Shown piece after piece: positions 44,491 to 57,000 of a stretch of DNA of 64,000 nucleotides. The number at the start of each line of letters is the position of its first letter. The first letter of the stretch is position 1. Source of the DNA: Babylonia areolata (taxonomy: Eukaryota > Mollusca > Gastropoda > Neogastropoda > Buccinidae); assembly GCF_041734735.1 (NCBI RefSeq), contig NC_134887.1, positions 29,697,870-29,761,869 of the forward strand, given 5' to 3'. The position numbers and the translations under genes were made by a program. The notes under the pieces are model-generated. The model searched no databases. It had not been told where the DNA came from and worked only from the letters and a program-made list of their open reading frames with translations.

Positions 44491-45655
44491 TCCTTGTCCA
44501 CAGAAAGAGAGAGTGTTGGGTGTATGTTCTGTGAAAGCAGCAGGCAGGATAGACAGTAACTGTTCAGGCACCAGAAAGCAAACTATGAGTTTGAGGACAT
44601 GATCATCTTGTTGTGCGTATGTATGGGTGTGAATATGTACACTGACGTTCATGTACATGTGTACGAAGCAAAGCAGTGTTCTCATACATATACACATACA
44701 CACACACACACACATATATACACACAAATGTCATATTTACACACACACAAACACTCAAACCACACATAGATTGTACATTGTATTTTCTTGTTGTTGTTTT
44801 TTTTTGGGGGGGGGGGGGTGTCTGATATCACTAAATGTTATAAAGACTTTAGAATTAAGAAACACACACGCACACACGCACGCACACATGCACACACGCA
44901 CACACTTGTTCATGCATTCTACCCATGGATATCCTGCATTCTAGTGATGACTGCTCTACGTCTATGTCGTTGTTCCGAACTGTTGGTGATTGTGACACAG
45001 CAGCCGTTCTGTCAGCAGAGGCGTACACTCAACAGTGTGGGCAGACTTTCATATCACTCAGTATTGCAGCTGTCATGAGCTGTCACAGTTCACTTAGTCA
45101 TGACCATCATCATCATCATCATCATCATCCTTGTCACCATCATCATCTTCATTATCTTCATTATAGTCATCGCCATCATCATTATTGTCAAAACCACCAT
45201 CGTCGTCATCACCATCATCATTCATTGCCAGGTTGTTTACCTGTGTGCTTAACACCTGTATTAAAGGCAACTTCTCATCATCCGGACCAAAAATGGAGTG
45301 TGTATACTTTCTTTTTTGAACCAGCATCCTTGACACAGCATCTGGGGGGAGGGGGGTGTGTGTGTGGGTGGTTGGGGGGGTCGGAGGAGGAAGGGGGGTG
45401 GAGAAAATATATTGAGGATTTGTTCCACTTACGGGTGATGCTTATGGCACCTATATTAGGACAAATCAGTAAAGTGACACTATATATATATATATGTATG
45501 TGTATGTATATATGTGTGTATCCCTGAGTATTTGTGTGTGTGTGTGATTATGAATTTTGCTTTTATGTGATGTGGCTTCTTTTGGTTGGGTTTGATGTTG
45601 TTGCTACAGTTGTGCTGGTGTTTTATTTTGTGTTTTGTGTGACTGGGTTTTCAGG

Positions 45656-45812
45656 GGGGGGGGACGTGGGGTGGGGGGGGGAAGCCCCAGAGGTGACAGG
45701 TCATCAGCAGCTGTCAGTGACGACATTTGTTGGTGACATTATTGATGAGATTATTGATGACTGGGGCAAGAGACAGCTGAACAGGGAACAGCTGAAGAAA
45801 GCGCCACACTGA
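45656..45812 (+). other. Unrecognised exon-like open segment ending in a stop
   Basis: After an acceptor-like gggttttcag the frame reads EAPEVTGHQQLSVTTFVG, then DIIDEIIDDWGKRQLNREQ, then LKKAPH and TGA. Composition and helix-like pattern look coding, unlike the flanks, but no partner exon or family is known to me. It could be a terminal exon of an unseen gene or a relic. Confidence 0.3.
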
Positions 45813-45829
45813 AGTGACATGTCTAAAAT

Positions 45830-46290
45830 CTTCGCGGATCTATGCGTTTGGGATTTGGTGTCACTGTGACACGATGTTACTGTGACATGTGTTATTGTGA
45901 CATGATATTCTGACATGGTGTCATTGTGACGTGGTGTCATTGTGGGTTTCATTGTTACATGGTGTCATTGTAGCGTGGTGTCATTGTGTCATTGGGTTAC
46001 GCTGCTGGTCAGGCATTTGCCTGGCAGATGTGGTGTAGCGTATATGGATTTGTCCGAACACAGTAACGCCTCCTTGAGCTACTGAAACTGAAACTGTCAT
46101 TGTGACGTGTCATTGTGACGTGTCATTGTAACATGATGTCATTGTAATATGTGTCATTGTGACAGGGTGTCATTGTAGCATGGTGTCATTTGTGACATGT
46201 CCTTGTGACATGTGTCATTGTAACATGGTGCCATTGTGACATACGTCGTTGTGACATGTGGCATTGCAACATGGTGTCAAGAACATTGCA
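45830..46290. repeat. TGTCATTGTGACATGG array with SINE insertion
   Basis: Units of gtcattgtgacatggt type, interrupted at about 45985-46097 by a sense SINE 3' domain with gaaactgaaact tail. Confidence 0.88.
45985..46097 (+). mobile_element. SINE conserved 3' domain, sense, inside array
   Basis: gggttacgctgctggtcagg, gcctggcagatgtggtgtag and ctactgaaactgaaact. Possible target duplication tgtcattg, ambiguous because the array has that period. Confidence 0.78.
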
Positions 46291-46904
46291 ACAAGGGGTC
46301 ATCTCGACATTTCTGATGATAATAACTGTTGTTGTTTTTTCGTGCATCATCACACAGTGGATATTATGACAGGTAATGTTATCTGTGATGAATGTAGTGC
46401 TGAATAACAATGCTGATGTTGTGAAAAAAATGACACCATTAGGTTGAAGTGCTTGATGCCATGCCGACACAAGTGCTCCCACGCATACAGGGAGAGAGAT
46501 GTGCCTGGGCAAACACACACCCACATTCATGCCCACACTTAGCAGCAGGCTATGGCTTTCACAGTGGTACCAATGATATAAGACTTAAATGCATGTATAT
46601 AGACTGAGCACTGGACAATTGCAAAATCAGTTTTGTTGGAAAAGGAAGATTGTTTTATATATTAAATGAAAAAAAATAAACAATCTGCATTTTTGCAATC
46701 CATCACAAAAATACGTTTCTCAATCTGAATAGTATACCTTGTGATATTTATTCCCTGTTTATATGTATATGTAAATATTAAAAGCAGTCTTTACAAAACA
46801 ACAAATTGTGGCTTTTTGGTATTTATTTGTATATATTGTAACCATTCTGCTACGTATTGACTGGAGAAATAAAAACAGCATTTTATTGTGACTGGACGTT
46901 GTGG

Positions 46905-47520
46905 TAGTTGTCACCTTCAGTTTTGTGTTGATTTGTACAATACCAATCATTACCATTTTCTGTCAAAGATATAGAGCATTTTGTTGTTGTTGTTGTTTGT
47001 GTGTCGATTTGTACAGCACTGATCATCACCATTTTCTGTTAAAGATATAAAGCATTTTGTTGTTGTTGTTGGTTGTGTGTCGATTTGTACAGCACTGATC
47101 ATCACCACTTTCTGTTAAAGATATAAAGCATTTTGTTGTTGTTGTTGTTTGTGTGTCGATTTGTGCAGCACTGATCACCACCACTTTCTGTTAAAGATAT
47201 AAAGCATTTTGTTGTTGTTGTTGTTTGTGTGTCGATTTGTACAGCACTGATCATCACCACTTTCTGTTAAAGATATAAAGCATTTTGTTGTTGTTGTTGG
47301 TTGTGTGTTGATCTGTACAGTGCTGATCATCACCACTTTCATTCAAAGATATAAAGCATTTTGTTGTTGTTGTTGGTTGTGTGTCGATTTGTACAGCGCT
47401 GATCATCACAACTTTCTGTTAAAGATATAAAGCATTTTGTTGTTGTTGTTGGTTGTGTGTCGATTTGTACAGTGCTGATCATTACCACTTTCATTCAAAG
47501 ATATAAAGCGTTTTTGTTGT
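46905..47520. repeat. Minisatellite, about 75-bp unit, 8 copies
   Basis: The unit contains gtgtcgatttgtacagcact, gatcatcaccactttctgtt and agatataaagcattttgttg. Confidence 0.92.
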
Positions 47521-47570
47521 TGTTGTTCTTCTTCTTCAGCTCAAACAAAGTTTCCCATGACAGGAGAGAA

Positions 47571-47826
47571 TTAACCCCTTGACTGTTGCTGACAGTAATG
47601 CTTTTCAATGAAGGGCCTGTCACCATGCTGAGATAAGACTGAACTAGAAGGTCAGGTTGTTGGTCGTAGTGCTTTATGTTTCGCACCTCTTCCTTTTAGG
47701 ACTGCATTGCTTTTGCTCGGTAAAAATCAACCACATCACTTAGAAGTACACAAGGCAAAGTAAATGCACTTCATATCCTTACCACACTGGTTTGGTTTCA
47801 CCAAGGTTCAGCAGTGAGGGGGTTAA
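47571..47826. mobile_element. TTAA MITE family 3, about 256 bp
   Basis: ttaaccccttgactgttgct at one end and the reverse complement of cagcagtgagggggttaa at the other, with TTAA at both ends. Confidence 0.75.
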
Positions 47827-47929
47827 GCCCATGGTGATTGTGTTGATAGCTAAAGGGTTCACTGGTTGACCTCACGCACACATTACGGACATCTGCATGA
47901 TTGATGTGGAGAAGTTGCATGTGAACACC

Positions 47930-48230
47930 ATCACCAACGGAGACAATGTGGCAGAATCGGGCGTTGGACGTCTAATCCAGTGTTCATCAGTGATCAGGGT
48001 TTGAGGCCCTGTTTCGGCGTGGTGTTGTGTCCTTGGGAAAGGGGTTTCACTCTGATTTTCCTCGCTTAAACAAGGTGTCAATGGGTACTTGACTTTGGTT
48101 GGGGAAGGTTGAAACAGCAGGAGAGGATTGGGCCCCACCTTCCTGTGCCTCGCCCTGGACACAGTGGATATGAAATCACTACCCTGACGCCCATAAAAGG
48201 CTATGGGACCTTTAACCTTTAACCTTAAAC
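47930..48230 (+). mobile_element. SINE family D, near full length
   Basis: tggcagaatcgggcgttgga, agtgatcagggtttgaggcc, tggacacagtggatatgaaa, then ggctatgggacctttaacct repeated as tail. The reference copy for the two interrupted ones. Confidence 0.85.
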
Positions 48231-48344
48231 TTTGATTATCATTACAACCCCAACATGTGATCACTTTAATCTGAAGAGTAAAAGTGAAGTTGTTAATCCC
48301 CAGTCATCCAGATATCATGAATACATCTAAGTTACTATTTCAGT

Positions 48345-48476
48345 TCCCAGAGGTGGCAAAGCGTGTGGACTCATCCTTATACGCTACACCGCATCTGCTT
48401 CTTAGTTGTAAAAATAACTTAAAGGAAGCAGATGCCTTATTTAAAAACAAACCCATCGTGTTGGTCAGGCCTTGAG
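48345..48476 (-). mobile_element. SINE conserved 3' domain, degraded
   Basis: ggcaaagcgtgtggactcat, cttatacgctacaccgcatc and ttggtcaggccttgag, with an expanded loop between the two halves of the hairpin. Confidence 0.65.
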
Positions 48477-48479
48477 AGT

Positions 48480-50177
48480 CTACCAAATTCTGAAAATATC
48501 TTTGTATGAAAACAGTATAAAAAAGAAAAAAGTCAAACAGAATATGCAAATTAACAAAAAAATAGATTGAAAATAAATGATACGTAAAAGGCAAGTAATT
48601 AATTAAAGTTAGCTGAGGTCAGAAACAGAAGGTAAGATGAACAGACATCTGATAAAGGTGAGAGAGATGTTTTGTGAACACGTGAAACATGGACAGGAGA
48701 AGGGGCTGGGAACTGCAGCCATAGCATTCTCTTTGTAGTTTTCTGGGTGACTCTGTGCCGACTGGGAAGTATTTTTTTTATCTTCCTTACTTTTGTTGGT
48801 GCCTTTTCAGTTTCAGTGTCCGTGTGCATGTGAAAAGACATTTTTACTTATGAATATTGTATTTTCCGTTAAAGCATTTTATTGCACATGTTGTGTATGT
48901 GTGTGTTTTGTTTGTATGGTTGGTTGGTTGTCGTTGTTCTGTGTGTGTTCTTGTTGTTGGAGATAAAAAGTAAAGTTATGTTAAAAATCTTGTAAAACAG
49001 TGTTAAAACAAAAACAATTAGCCACTGGCCAAAATCTTCGGAGTTAGGTGGTTTTGATGGAAAAATAGTCAGCTTTGATGCACACCTGAATGGTGAGGAC
49101 TTATAAAAATGAGAGCACAGACAAGACATATGAAAATAAAAAGACAAAGTACTTCCATGGATAAGAAACCATCATCTATGGATATGCTGGCTACATGAAA
49201 GACTGATATTTACATAATTATTACCAACTTATGATTTCACAATGGTACACATCCAAGTTTTGGAAAACAGTATGCATAAGCGCCTATTTTGTTTATTATC
49301 TCAATTTTGTTTTTCACACATGGCATATGTGTATGTGTGAGAAATCACTTGTGAATATGTGTGCATGTGTGTGCGCATGCTTGTTTTTGTGCATATGCAT
49401 GTTTGTGTGTGCACATGGGGTGTATGTGTGTGCTGGGATAGGTGTGTGATATTGTTGTCTCAGCAGTGGTTTTCTTTATTTCTTAGTACAATCTGGGCCC
49501 TGTTGTGCTGTTTCATTTTGTTTCAAGAAATGAAGCAAGGTGTGCAGACACTGAGTGTTTCACTGGTGGCGGTTTCACACTCAGCTGTTCGTGCACAGTG
49601 CAGAACTTGATTTCAACCCAAGACTCCATAGCAAAATCTGATTCAGTTAAGGAGAATTGAAACTGATGTGAAAATAGTCAAACATGTACATTTTATGCAA
49701 TTTGTACATTTTGGAAAATAAATATGACAAAAGAAATAATCAATGTTGACATGAATTATAGTGAAGAAGACTGCTGGACGAATGAGCTCCTCCAACCTCT
49801 CTCTCACATTCTCTTGCTTTCTTTGTATATCTGTCTGTCTGTCTCTCTCTCTGTAAGCAAAATTTGATTTTGTTTCGTTTCTTTCTCTCCTTCACTCTGT
49901 TTCTGTATCCCTCCCCTAACCTGACTCTTACCATTCCTCCTCCTCTCCCCCTAACCCTCCATCCCACACCGCCAAACACACATCCACTCTCCCTGTATTC
50001 ACCCTTGTATGTCACTCTGTCTTCCTGTCTGAGGTAGAATTCAATTCACCAGTTGAAAAGAATACATTGTCTACTCCTCACAAAGAAATGGCAAGTTTCT
50101 GACACAACTTGAAGCTACAGCATGTAAGCATGAAGGAAATCTTTTGAAAGCAAACATTTTCCTCCTCTTCTTCTCAC

Positions 50178-50224
<47 letters not shown>

Positions 50225-50440
50225 TTTCCCAGTGTTGTCGTTCTTCTTCTTCATCATCTTCTTCATCCACTATCAGTGACTAGCAGTCATTTGTGTGATC
50301 ATCATTGTCATAGATTTTTAATGTGTGTACTTAATCTGCATGTGGGCCATATGTACACACACACAGAGACACGCGCACAGACACATGCACACACAGACAC
50401 GCGCACACACAGACACATTATGCGCGTGCACACACACATA
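48480..50440. other. Intergenic, no gene seen
   Basis: AT-rich with TG/CA tracts, a CT-rich stretch at 49780-50000 and (CT)n(CA)n at 50180-50225. Open frames here are short and lack family features. Confidence 0.6.
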
Positions 50441-50444
50441 TTTA

Positions 50445-50745
50445 TATATGTCTCTGACAGAGCGGCTGAGAACACAGGCGAAGAGGAGGTTGAACATCAC
50501 AGGGGCTAAGACACACCCCTGCTTCACAGGGTTTAAAATCTCTAAGGGCTAAGACGCCTCTCCTGAAAGTACCAGGCCAGTCATGTTGTCAAGAAACAGA
50601 CGGATCAGGGTCACAAACTTTCTTGGGCAGCCAAGTTTCTGAAGGACTGTCCACAAGGCCTCTCTGTTGACCGTAATCAAATGCCTTGGTCAGGTCAGTG
50701 AAGGCTGCATACAGATCCAGATTCTGTTCTTTGCACGTTTCTCGA
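50445..50745 (-). mobile_element. LINE reverse-transcriptase fragment
   Basis: On the minus strand EQNLDLYAAFTDLTKAFDY is an RT motif (DLTKAFD) and, in another frame, KQGCVLAPVMFNLLFACVL is the next RT block. The two are separated by at least one frameshift. 5' and 3' ends are missing. A different LINE lineage from 51250-52205. Confidence 0.8.
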
Positions 50746-50761
50746 CCAAGCATATATACAC

Positions 50762-50821
<60 letters not shown>

Positions 50822-50984
50822 GAGAGAGAGAAATGGAAGGTTTTTAAACTTTTTGAGAGAAAAGCTCAAGGCAGTGACTAGTTTTTATTGTACTTTATTT
50901 TACCCTTGACTTGAAGTAGATGCTAACGTGGCGGTAGCCTTCAGAAGGCCTTAGTGGTTGACGAGGCTCTGAGCACCATAATTT

Positions 50985-50994
<10 letters not shown>

Positions 50995-51068
<74 letters not shown>
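50995..51068. repeat. (GT)n microsatellite
   Basis: About 37 pure repeats. Another CA run lies at 50765-50812. Confidence 0.97.
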
Positions 51069-51072
<4 letters not shown>

Positions 51073-51249
51073 AAGCATTTTCTCTCTTCTTCTTCTTTCC
51101 CTTGACTACCGCCTTCATCATTGTGAAGATTCTGTAGACTATAAGGGGGGTTTGCGTGTTTTTGAGGTTTCCTGAGGCAGAGGTTGCTGGGCCAGGGGAT
51201 GGGGGGAAGGGGGGGGAGGTATGGGGGTGGGGGGGGGAGGTGATCAGAT

Positions 51250-52205
51250 TCGGGATTTGAAGCCTTCCAGGGTTGGGCTGAGGGCAATCTCAGCAGAAGG
51301 CTGTTCCAGTTGGTTATGGTTCAGGGAAAGAAAGATTTTTGTCTGTACAGTGTCCTGCAGTTGGAGAGATGGTACGCTGCTGGGTGCGATCCTCGGGACC
51401 CCGTGGATGCTGAAGGATTTTGAGAGGGCTTGTGGTTATGTGTTGATGATAAGACTGCCGCTGTGGAACTTATAAAAGTTAACCAGTCTTGCCTTTCTCC
51501 TTCGCTCTTTGAGGGGGGACCACTGAAGAGTCTCCGTCATGTCTTGCACACTGGATGTTTTCCTGTGTCGATGGGTCGCCCAGCGAGCAGCCCGGCGTTG
51601 TACTGCCTCAAGTTTGTTAATGTCCTTCTCTGTATATGGGTCCCACACAGAGCTGGCATACTCCAGGGTTGGGCGGACCAGTGTTTGGTAGGCTTGCTGT
51701 TTGATGCGCTGGGAGCCTACTTTCAGGTTCCGTCTCAGTAGGCCTCAAGGTCTTGTTGGCTCGGTTGGAAACATTGGAGATGTGAGGGGTCCATTTAAGA
51801 TCAGAAGTGATGGTGATGCCGAGGTATTTTGATTTGCTGACTACATCAAGGGTGTGGCCACGAAAGGTGTACTCTGATGGTAGGGGATCTCTCTTCCGGC
51901 TCACTCGCAGTGTCTGACATTTGTCTGGATGGAAGCTCATAAGCCACTTCTGCTCCCATTCTGCGAGGTAATCGAGACCCTTTTGTAGGGCTTGCTGGTC
52001 CCTGGTGGAGGAGATGGTTTTGTGGCACAGAGTATCATTAGCAAAGAGACGAGCAGTGGAGGACAGTCCAGTCGACATGTCGTTGATGTAGAGCAGGAAC
52101 AGGCAAGGCCCAAGAACAGAGCCTTGGGGAACTCCAGATTCTGCAGGAACAGGACTGGAAGTGGCTCCATCCACCACTACAGACTGCTGTCTCGATGCTC
52201 ATAGG
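51250..52205 (-). mobile_element. LINE ORF2 fragment with RT domain
   Basis: The minus-strand frame at 51617-52177 reads SGVPQGSVLGPCLFLLYIND, then ARLFANDTLCHK and KCQTLRVSRKRDPLP, KYLGITITSDLKWTPHISN. A second frame at 51436-51648 continues WDPYTEKDINKLEAVQRRAA. The usual FADD box is FAND here, so the first catalytic Asp is lost, and a frameshift separates the two frames. Jockey/CR1-type, 5'-truncated near 52205. Confidence 0.88.
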
Positions 52206-53881
52206 TCTGCCAGCAATTTTCAATAATTCTGTATTAGCAGCAAAGAAGAAAAACGTTCGATGAAACAACGTTAATATTGACGATGATCGAAATGTTATGT
52301 ACTTTCATTTTCGTTTTCTGATCTGGAAATATTAAATACATCACAGAACATAAAACGATGGTAAGTCTATTGACAAATATCTAATTAACAACTTATCCAT
52401 GATTTAAAAAAACAAAAAACAAAAAAACCCACACCAGATTACCATACATTAATTGAGGGCTCGTTTTCGATATCGTGGCAGCCTTGAGTTTAATTGCAAT
52501 TCCATACTTTTTATGTAACCACATGAATATGGCGGGCAATTTGTAAATCCCTCGATGACGTTGCTGCGAAAGTAAGTTGTTTGTGGACAAGTGTGAACAC
52601 ACAGTCGGACCTTATCAAGGTTCTGACATGATATACTATTTTGTAAACTGAACTAAATAGTCTAATTGTCATAAATGTCTTTGTAATTTTCACGTTTTGA
52701 ATCTTAGCCGTTTGGTTCACACTCACAGTAACTGCTTGAAATGCTGGCACAACCGATTCGCGAGTGATCCTGCCAAACCAAAGGACCAGAAAAATATATC
52801 ACCCACAGTTTTTAGTTTGTTCTGTACTCACACGACACAAAAATAGTACAAAGGACTTTGCAAGGCCTTTGTTTTTTTTGGTGGGTTTTGTCCCGCGTAT
52901 CATACCGGACATGTCCTTGATCAGTGGGGATATTTTGTGTGTGTGTGTGCTGTTTTGTTTTGAAATTATTTATCCATGGCCTTGGCCAAACACAGATCAC
53001 TTTTCAAGAAAAAAAATGAACGAAAGGTCACCACATTCATTTATGCACATGAGGCATATTTCATTATGATTATGTGTCCTCTCAAACCACTCATAACTTT
53101 CCAACTCCCATTGCTCCATTAGTGACAAAGTTGAGTTCACTCATTCATTCCAGCCTCATGTCATATGCAATAATCAGTACATAAAAATCTATTTCTTAAC
53201 CATAAAATAAACCAGACACTTGTTGTTGTCATGTGAAATCCAAGGAAGCATGTCTTTCTGCCCCTTTCCATGACCCATCTTCATCCCTGTTCATCATGGA
53301 TCCTTCATAAGCTCAGGGAGCAATATGATTATTGCTGATTCACATCATTCAGTTACTGACAGAAGTTATCAATGAATGAGAATAGCTGAAAGAGCCTTCA
53401 GAAAATAATCATTCATTCTTTTGAACTTTCCACACAATAAGAACCCCTGAACAACCAACGCTCAATTGGACAAAACAGAACCTGGCCACCCTAACACTAA
53501 TAACAGTGATTAATAACTCATACTGCATGGAACACTTTAAGAAACAATCATTTTATTACCATTTCTTTGTCATGTTATGTCACATTTTTCACTTCGCAGA
53601 GGAGAAACATTCTATCAGAAGTAAATGCCTCGAGCTACATTTTTGTGGCATTTACCAAGGGAGAAAATTATAATTTGGAGAATATTATTTCATGATTTTT
53701 GGTTTTTTGTTAAGATAAAGAGGGGGAGGGGAGATGGGGGGGCAGGGGTTCCCATAAAAATAATTGAACACAGAACAGTTTTTTGTTCCCCATTACAGCG
53801 TAGAGGTAGACTTTGGGGCATTTTCAGAGCTGTGCTATTTAAACCTGCTCCTTTTCTGAATAACTGCTTTTCTTATTGCAG
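52206..53881. other. Intergenic upstream of second gene
   Basis: AT-rich, with fewer repeats than the rest of the window. No conserved open frame. Could contain the promoter or a 5' UTR exon of the second gene; no motif decides this. Confidence 0.5.
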
Positions 53882-54072
53882 GAGTTGAAGAAAACAAACA
53901 TAACTGTTGACACATTTCTTGACCTTGACCCAAGATGGCTGCCCAGGATCCAAGGGTAGAAAATCTGGATGAGTTTGATGAAGCAGAGGAAATGTCGGCC
54001 ACGTTTTGCAAACAGATATCAGAGCAAGAATATGAAGAGCAGACATCTGAAGAGACTGAGAAGGCCTTGAAT
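53882..54072 (+). CDS. Second gene exon 1 (5' UTR plus first 46 codons)
   Basis: A good acceptor (ttattgcag) precedes 53 nt of untranslated sequence and then the ATG at 53935. Coding runs MAAQDPRVENLDEFDEAEE to SEETEKALN, donor gtaagt, phase 0. The acceptor implies an untranslated exon further 5', or a start of transcription within this stretch; I cannot tell which. Confidence 0.75.
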
Positions 54073-57000
54073 GTAAGTTGCCATTGTGTCAGATGAAGAA
54101 TCATTCAACCTGAATTCTAGTTTTGTTAGTGTTGCTCATTTCTTTTCTATTCGTTTTGTTTATTTGTTGTTGTTGTTTTTTGTTTTTTTTTAACAACAAT
54201 CTTGTTTAAAGTTGTTATTTATCAATTGATTTTTATTTTTAAGTGCTTGATTGCCAGAGATATTGTCACCAATGATGAGAGCAACCACTCTATCACAAAA
54301 AGTGTCAGCTGTACATCTGTGAACTGCCTCTGACTCACTGTGAGTGTGAGGGCTTCAGACACTTTTACTGTTGAGTCAGCACTGTTCATTATCAACATCA
54401 CTGAAGGCTTCAAACACTTTGACCTATGAATTATCAGTTTGTCTTGGGTTAATGTTCCATCTGATTTGGCTCACCGTAAAAAGTCTGTAGAGCCTTTATT
54501 ATGTCTACATAAAACAAAGATGATAAGTTAAATAACAAAAAATAATCATGAATAATTTGATTTCAGTTTTGATTAATGATTGTACTTTCTGTTGAGTGAT
54601 TTTATATGATTATGGTATAGCTTCTTCAGTTGTTTTGCTGTTCTCTGAAATATACCCAATGAGCAAAGATCTGTTCTTTTCAATTCTTTTTAATTTGCCA
54701 TACTGGTAGTGTGTATTTCTATATAACTACTAAACCAAGTAGCCATTAGGCGATTAGCTGTCTGAAAGTTATTGATTTAAATTGTATTCAAATAAAGAAA
54801 AAGACAACACTGTTTTTTAACAGCAGCCATGAAAACATGTGGAAATATTTCAGCTAGCGTGCTGTTTTTGTGCTGTCTGTTCAGGATCTGTGCAGCTATC
54901 TCCAGCAGAACCCTGAAGCATACTTCCGTATCATTCGCAAAAGGAAACAGGAGGAACTAGAGAATGCTGGAATGTTTTCATATTTGAAGGTAAGTCTGAT
55001 GGTATTCAGGAGCATCCTCTACTTCTGCCATTTTAATCTTCCCCAACCAAAGTCAGGTAGCCATTCACGGATAGATACGTTTATTTTTGTCACAACAGAT
55101 TTCTTTGTGTGAAATGTGGGCTGCCCTTCCCTGGGAGAGTGCATCGATACAGTGCAATGCCTTTTTTTTTCTTCTTTTTTTTTTTTTTGTCTGCCTGCAG
55201 GTGTATTTGTTTTTCTGTCATTGTGGATTTTTCTGCAGAATTTTGCCAGGCACAGCTTTTTTGTTGCTGAGAGTTTGTTTATGTGAACTGAGTGCATGCT
55301 ACACACTGGACCTCAGTTTATCATCTCATTGATTGACTAGCATCCAAACCACCACTCAAGGTCTGGTGGAGGGTGGGTAAAATACTGGCGAGTGTGGGAT
55401 TCAGACCTGTGTACTCAGATTCTCTTGCCTCCTTTGTGGACACATTACCACAAGGGCACTGCGCACATTATATATTGACATTCTGTTTTCTTTGAGAGCG
55501 CAGGCTGTGAGTCTGTCTCCATTCTGATAGCATTTCATGTAGATTGTGCGTGTTTCAGGTGAAGATGATGAGTTTGCTGCATGGGGAGCAGTACCCAGCT
55601 TGTCTGGTGTCCCCAGAACACTCCACCCAGCAGCTGAACCAGCTGAGGACAGACATACAGAAAGCCTTCACTTACTCTGAGGGTGAGTCCACATATAGAG
55701 AGCACTTTGAGGATGAGTCCACACACAGAGCCTTCACTTACTCTGAGGGTGAGACCACACATATAGAGCCTTCTCTTACTCTGAGGGTGAGTCCACACAT
55801 AGAGCATTCACTTACTCTGAGGGTGAGTCCACACATATAGAGCCTTCTCTTACTCTGAGGGTGAGTCCACACATAGAGCATTCACTTACTCTGAGGGTGA
55901 GTCCACACATATAGAGCCTTCTCTTACTCTGAGGGTGAGTCCACACATAGAGCATTCACTTACTCTGAGGGTGAGTCCACACATATAGAGCCTTCTCTTA
56001 CTCTGAGGGTGAGTCCACACATAGAACATTCACTTACTCTGAGGGTGAGTCCACACATATAGAGCCTTCTCTTACTCTGAGGGTGAGTCCACACATAGAA
56101 CATTCACTTACTCTGAGGGTGAGTCCACACATATAGAGCCTTCTCTTACTCTGAGGGTGAGTCCACACATATAGAGCCTTCTCTTACTCTGAGGGTGAGT
56201 CCACACATATAGAGCCTTCACTTACTCTGAGGGTGAGTCCACACATAGAGCCATCACTTACTCTGAGGGTGAGTCCACACATAGAGCCTTCACTTACTCT
56301 GAGGGTGAGTCCACACATATAGAGCCTTCACTTACTCTGAGGGTGAGTCCACACATAGAGCCTTCACTTACTCTGAGGGTGAGTCCACACATAGAGCCTT
56401 CACTTACTCTGATGGTGAGTTCACACACAAAGCCTTCACTTACTCTGAGGGTGAGTCCACACATAGAGCCTTCTCTTACTCTGATGGTGAGTTCACACAT
56501 AGAGCCTTCACTTAATCTGGTGAGTTCACACACAAAGCCTTCACTTACTCTGAGGATGAGTCCACACATAGAGCCTTCACTTAATCTGATGAGTTCACAC
56601 ACAAAGCCTTCGCTTTGATGGTGAGTTCACACACAAAGCCTTCACTCTGATGGTGAGTTCACACACAAAGCCTTCACTTACTCTGAGGGTAATTCCACGC
56701 ACAAAGTCTTCACTTATTCTCAGGGAGAGTTGTTCAGAGGAAGCCTTAACTTACTCTGGGGATGAGCTCACAGAAAGTCTTCACTAACTTTGAGGATATG
56801 TTAACAGCAATGACACAGAAAGCCTTCACTTACTGTGAGGGTATGTTCACAGTAATAACACAGACAGCCTTCACTTACTGTGAGGGTATGTTAACAGTAA
56901 CAACGCAGAAAGCCTTCACTTACTGTGAGGGTATGTTAACAGTAACAACACAGAAAGCCTTCACTTACTGTGAGGGTATGTTAACAGTAACAACACAGAA

